Below are positions 6,487 to 8,737 of a stretch of DNA of 8,737 nucleotides, piece after piece (within the stretch, counting starts at the first letter, position 1; every line of letters starts with the position of its first letter). The notes below the pieces were generated by a model. It was not told the DNA's origin, did not search any database, and saw only the letters and a program-made list of their open reading frames with translations. Both the position numbers and the translations under genes were made by a program. The stretch covers positions 1 through 8,737 of the forward strand of contig JBJHAX010000068.1 of the NCBI GenBank assembly GCA_050480705.1, written 5' to 3'. The stretch is from JBJHAX01 sp050480705. GTDB lineage: Bacteria > Actinomycetota > Nitriliruptoria > Nitriliruptorales > Nitriliruptoraceae.

Positions 6487-6517
6487 ATAGTGTTGCTGCA
6501 GGTGGCCCGGCACGCAA
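6487..6517 (-). promoter_or_regulatory. Possible leu operon promoter
   Basis: On the minus strand TTGCGT (6517-6512) and CACTAT (6492-6487) form a -35/-10-like pair with a long 19-nt spacer. The -10 is weak (it matches the consensus at A2, A5 and T6). It ends 6 nt before the leader-peptide ATG, the spacing expected if transcription begins at that A. This agrees with the missing Shine-Dalgarno. Neither box is strong alone. Confidence 0.33.
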
Positions 6518-6526
6518 GTGTGCGTG
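6511..6526. promoter_or_regulatory. Inverted repeat, possible operator in the divergent region
   Basis: CACGCA (6511-6516), 4-nt spacer AGTG, TGCGTG (6521-6526) is a perfect 6-bp dyad. Its left arm covers most of the putative leu -35 box (6512-6517). It lies in the region shared by leuACD and the divergent acyltransferase gene, so a bound protein could affect both. I do not recognise it as the site of a known regulator. Dyads of this size also occur by chance. Confidence 0.3.
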
Positions 6527-6585
6527 TGCGCCCGACGTCCGCGACACCCACGTGACCGCACGCGACCGGACGAGGAATCGACAGC

Positions 6586-7488
6586 GTGGACGACCTGCCG
6601 GACCAGGCGCGCACAGCGGCGAACGAGGCCGCACTCGCTGCGGGCCTGGAGGTCGTCGACCTTCACGATCACGAGGACATGATCGCGGTGACCGGGCTGC
6701 TCGACGCGGTGTGGGGGCGCGAGGCGGCCGCAGGGTCGCTGATGGTCCCCGAAGCGCTGACGGCACTGGCCCACGCGGGCAACCAGATCTCGCTGGCCCG
6801 CACCGCTGGCAGGGTCGTCGGCGCCACGGTCGCGTTCCTGGGACGCGACGAGGACGGGACGACGCACCTGCATTCGCACATCACAGGCGTCGATGCCGGC
6901 GCCACCGGCCGCGGGGTCGGACGGGCGTTGAAATGGCACCAGCGGGCGTGGTGCCTGGAGCGCGGCATCGGGCAGGTTCGCTGGACATTCGACGGACTGG
7001 TGCGCCGCAACGCGGTGTTCAACCTGCGCACGCTTGGCGCGAAGATCGTCGGGTTCGAGCGTGACGTCTACGGACGCGCCCCGGACGAACGCAACGCCGG
7101 ACTGCCGACCGACCGGTTTCGTGTGTGCTGGCAACTCGATGCCCCGCGGGTCGTTGCGGCGGCCAAGGGGCGAACCGCCGGTCCGGATGTCGCGGCACTG
7201 CGTCGAACCGGCGCCGAGGTCGTGCTCGACGAGCACGGACAGCCGGCACCGTCGCAGGCACCACGCCGACTCGTCCGGATCCCCGATGACGTCGAGCGGC
7301 TGCGGCGCGACGATCGTGACACGGCGGCAGCGTGGGCGACGTCGTTTCGAACGTGCGTCGAGACGGCGTTGCGCGACGGACTCGAGGTGCGCGGCGTCAC
7401 CTCGGACGGCTGGTACCTGTTCGCCCCACGCGGCGAGGTGGCCGAGCTGACCGACGACGCCACCCGGCCAGATCGGGCCGGTTCGTGA
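6586..7488 (+). CDS. GNAT-superfamily acyltransferase, COG3375-like (candidate amino acid N-succinyltransferase)
   Basis: A 300-residue GNAT protein that probably moves an acyl group from an acyl-CoA to an amine. The CoA-binding motif A is RGVGRAL (from R109), preceded by the beta-4 strand HITGVDAGATG. A WTFDGLVRRNAVFNLRTLGA segment (from W133) is the conserved signature I associate with COG3375 acetyltransferases. After the GNAT core (to about residue 165) come about 135 residues ending in a VRIPDDVERLRRDD segment and a VTSDGWYLFAP strand, which appear to belong to the family. The start is GTG at 6586 with GAGGA (6572-6576) 9 nt upstream. Its TGA overlaps the GTG of the racemase gene (GTGA), so the two are translationally coupled. 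In Geobacillus and relatives, a GNAT N-succinyltransferase works with N-succinylamino acid racemase; that role is inferred here from the pairing, and the acyl donor is not visible in the sequence. Confidence 0.85.
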   Translation: MDDLPDQARTAANEAALAAGLEVVDLHDHEDMIAVTGLLDAVWGREAAAGSLMVPEALTALAHAGNQISLARTAGRVVGATVAFLGRDEDGTTHLHSHITGVDAGATGRGVGRALKWHQRAWCLERGIGQVRWTFDGLVRRNAVFNLRTLGAKIVGFERDVYGRAPDERNAGLPTDRFRVCWQLDAPRVVAAAKGRTAGPDVAALRRTGAEVVLDEHGQPAPSQAPRRLVRIPDDVERLRRDDRDTAAAWATSFRTCVETALRDGLEVRGVTSDGWYLFAPRGEVAELTDDATRPDRAGS

Positions 7489-8654
7489 CCGACGCGGCGA
7501 CGGCAACCTCGACGGTGGGCGCCTCGCTGCCACCAGTTCGTGCCGAACGCATCGAGGCGCTGCGCACGCGCATCCCCCTCCTTCGACCGTTTCGCACGTC
7601 GTTCGGCGTCCAGCACGAGCGCGACGTGCTCCTCGTCCGTGTTCGTGGAGCAACCGCCGACGGGTGGGGCGAGTGCGTCGCGCCGGCCGCTCCCGTCTAC
7701 TCCGAGGAGTTCACCGACGGTGCCGCATTGGTGCTGCGCGATCATCTCGCGCCTGCGCTGGCCGGCGACCTCGATGCGCTCGATCTCGACATGCTCGACC
7801 GTCGCACCGCGCATCTCAAGGGGCACCGCATGGCGCGCGCCGCGTTGGAGTGCGCGATCCTCGACGCGCAGCTGCGAGCCGCCGGCATCGCACTGGCCCA
7901 CCATCTCGGTGCGGTGCGCACACGGGTTCCCGCCGGGGTGTCGGTCGGCATCCCGGCAGGCGGTGCGGGTGAACTCATCGACCAGATCGCCGCGTACACC
8001 GACCAGGGGTACGTGCGGGTCAAGACCAAGATCGCCCCCGGCTTCGACATCGCACCGATGCGCGCGGTGCGTGACCACTTCGGCGACGCCCTGTCGTTGC
8101 AGGTCGACGCGAATGCCGGCTACGACGCCGACGACGCTACGCACCACGCCGTCATGGACGGACTCGACGAACTCGGGCTGACCATGATCGAACAACCCTT
8201 CGCGCCCGATCGTCTCAGCGACCACGCCACCCTCGCAGCACGCCTCGACACGCCGCTGTGTCTCGACGAGTCCATCGTCGACGACGCACGCGCCCACGAA
8301 GCGCTCACGCTGGGAGCATGCAGCATCATCAACGTCAAGCCCGGCCGTGTCGGAGGCGTGCGATCCTCGGTTCGCGTTCGTGACGTGTGCATGGCGCGGG
8401 GTGTGCCGGTGTGGTGCGGAGGGATGCTCGAGACCGGCGTCGGGCGGGCGGTGAACGTCGCGATGGCGGCGCTGCCAGGCTTCGATCTTCCCGGCGACGT
8501 GTCCGCGTCGGACCGGTACTTCGCCGATGACATCACCGAGCCGTTCGTGCTCGTCGACGGCCACATCGCCGTGCCCGACACTGCCGGCATTGGTCGCACG
8601 CCGCACGAAACGGTCGTCGAGCAGGCGGCGGTCACGACACTGGTTGCGAGTTAG
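7485..8654 (+). CDS. Enolase-superfamily N-succinylamino acid racemase / o-succinylbenzoate synthase homologue
   Basis: A 389-residue member of the muconate-lactonising subgroup of the enolase superfamily. The capping domain (about residues 15-145) starts with IPLLRPFRTSFG. The barrel carries all catalytic parts: the KxK pair K180/K182 (VRVKTKI), metal ligands D208 (DANAGY), E236 (EQPF) and D261 (DES), and the opposite-face base K285 (INVKPGRVGG). A GGMLETGVGRAVN loop follows, typical of the NSAR/OSBS family. Spacing of these residues agrees closely with the Amycolatopsis acylamino acid racemase. Activity could be o-succinylbenzoate synthesis (menaquinone pathway), racemisation of N-succinylamino acids, or both. 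No other men gene is present and the coupled partner is a GNAT acyltransferase, which favours racemase. The GTG start at 7485 overlaps the upstream stop by 4 nt; a later in-frame GTG at 7515 is possible, but both have weak ribosome binding sites. Confidence 0.9.
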   Translation: MTDAATATSTVGASLPPVRAERIEALRTRIPLLRPFRTSFGVQHERDVLLVRVRGATADGWGECVAPAAPVYSEEFTDGAALVLRDHLAPALAGDLDALDLDMLDRRTAHLKGHRMARAALECAILDAQLRAAGIALAHHLGAVRTRVPAGVSVGIPAGGAGELIDQIAAYTDQGYVRVKTKIAPGFDIAPMRAVRDHFGDALSLQVDANAGYDADDATHHAVMDGLDELGLTMIEQPFAPDRLSDHATLAARLDTPLCLDESIVDDARAHEALTLGACSIINVKPGRVGGVRSSVRVRDVCMARGVPVWCGGMLETGVGRAVNVAMAALPGFDLPGDVSASDRYFADDITEPFVLVDGHIAVPDTAGIGRTPHETVVEQAAVTTLVAS

Positions 8655-8669
8655 AACGAGGAAGGTGTG

Positions 8670-8737
8670 ATGACGCTGCCGGTCGCTCCCCCCGTGGACC
8701 CGATGCTCGCCCGTCCGGTCAAGACACTGCCACAGGG
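8670..8737 (+). CDS. ATP-dependent DNA ligase, LigC-like (3' end missing)
   Basis: Only 22 complete codons lie in the window. They read MTLPVAPPVDPMLARPVKTL, which closely resembles the N-terminus of actinobacterial LigC-type ATP-dependent DNA ligases (LPVxPPVxPMLA followed by a hydrophobic-Pro turn). The adenylation lysine (KWDG) would lie just beyond the edge. The ATG at 8670 has GAGGA (8658-8662) 7 nt upstream; a GTG immediately before it (8667) is an alternative start. The gap after the racemase stop is only 15 nt, so the ligase may be co-transcribed with the acyltransferase and racemase. Given the short fragment, the family call rests on the N-terminal motif alone. Confidence 0.65.
   Translation, partial: MTLPVAPPVDPMLARPVKTLPQ

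Noticed and set aside
6481..7653. Long minus-strand frame that continues upstream of the leader peptide
   Set aside because: It is antisense to the acyltransferase and has no family features. Only its last 35 codons, from the ATG at 6480, make sense as a leader peptide.
7068..8606. Open frame of 512 codons on the minus strand
   Set aside because: It is antisense to the acyltransferase and racemase genes, shows no recognisable motif and has a biased Arg/Gly/His content; shadow of real coding.
1..8737. CRISPR arrays, tRNA or rRNA genes, insertion sequences, phage genes
   Set aside because: No regularly spaced repeats, no cloverleaf or rRNA segments, no transposase or integrase motifs and no flanking inverted repeats were found by reading both strands.

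Overview
The window is high-GC, densely coded DNA with many GTG (and one probable TTG) starts, short intergenic gaps and Shine-Dalgarno motifs of the GGAGG/GGGAG/GAGGA type. This, together with the leu-operon architecture and a LigC-like ligase start, suggests an actinobacterium, possibly of the Acidimicrobiia. The class is an inference; no rRNA or other phylogenetic marker is present.

Layout from left to right. (1) 1-930 (+): the 3' part of an M20-family amidohydrolase (ACY1L2/AbgB-like), cut by the window edge. (2) 691-1752 (-): glutamate racemase murI, convergent with the M20 gene and, as the frame reads here, running about 240 nt into it. (3) 1868-2386 (+): a YbaK/ProX-domain aminoacyl-tRNA deacylase-like protein, divergent from murI. 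(4) 2462-6264 (-): the leucine operon leuA-leuC-leuD, with a 60-nt leuA-leuC gap and a TGATG stop/start overlap between leuC and leuD; leuB is not in the cluster. (5) 6265-6585: a 321-nt divergent regulatory region. On the leuA strand it encodes a 35-codon leucine-rich leader peptide (8 Leu, including an LLL run just before the stop), which probably starts leaderless. It is followed by RNA segments that can base-pair around the leuA ribosome binding site. (6) 6586-8654 (+): a GNAT-family acyltransferase and an enolase-superfamily N-succinylamino acid racemase / o-succinylbenzoate synthase homologue, joined by a GTGA overlap. (7) 8670 to the end (+): the first codons of an ATP-dependent DNA ligase of LigC type.

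How the genes fit together. leuA, leuC and leuD encode the committed step and the isomerase of leucine synthesis. The leader suggests control by the leucyl-tRNA supply through ribosome stalling, probably acting on leuA translation because no U-tract terminator is visible. The GNAT/racemase pair resembles the known succinyltransferase plus N-succinylamino acid racemase route that converts D-amino acids irreversibly to L-amino acids. That route also needs an M20 desuccinylase, and an M20 hydrolase lies at the left edge of the window, but 5.6 kb away, so the link is only suggestive. The most interesting element is the candidate leucine-responsive leader of leuA.
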